Source: Deltaproteobacteria bacterium
GTDB taxonomy: Bacteria > Desulfobacterota > GWC2-55-46 > JAJCZF01
NCBI GenBank assembly: GCA_029262535.1
Contig: JAJCZF010000040.1
Location: forward strand, 18,686 to 82,685
Reading direction: 5' to 3'
DNA length: 64,000 bases
Shown: piece by piece, positions 63,991 to 64,000 of the stretch
How the letters are laid out: each line of letters begins with the position of its first letter
Numbering within the stretch: the stretch's first letter is position 1
Made by a program: the position numbers and the translations under genes
Notes under the pieces: generated by a model
Told to the model about the DNA's origin: nothing
The model's database searches: none
Seen by the model: only the letters and a program-made list of their open reading frames with translations

Positions 63991-64000
63991 TTACCTCTAT

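Overview
The window is a gene-dense, mostly housekeeping stretch of a Gram-negative (deltaproteobacteria-like) chromosome. It carries arginine, lysine and folate biosynthesis genes, iron uptake and regulation (Fur, FeoB, DtxR), Pal, an STT3-type oligosaccharyltransferase, an MBOAT acyltransferase pair, FliK- and FlhB-like genes, purU, miaB, GH57, gyrB, mutS, amiC, glnD, a XerC/D recombinase, a DciA-like gene, ligA and one tRNA-Gly(GCC). Three low-GC accessory inserts interrupt it: an HNH endonuclease gene (~37.9-38.7 kb), a TIR-domain gene bracketed by inverted copies of a 27-nt palindrome (~53.1-54.1 kb), and a translationally coupled DGQHR-domain plus multi-TM membrane protein pair (~62.3-64.0 kb, open at the window edge). 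The most striking unexplained feature is a family of about 25 intergenic ~65-bp repeats. Each has a variable GC-rich palindrome followed by a conserved '(CC)AATTTCGCGGA...GCTGATAGT...TTCGCG' body, and many begin within 0-5 nt of a stop codon. All calls come from reading the sequence and supplied ORFs; no database search was run.
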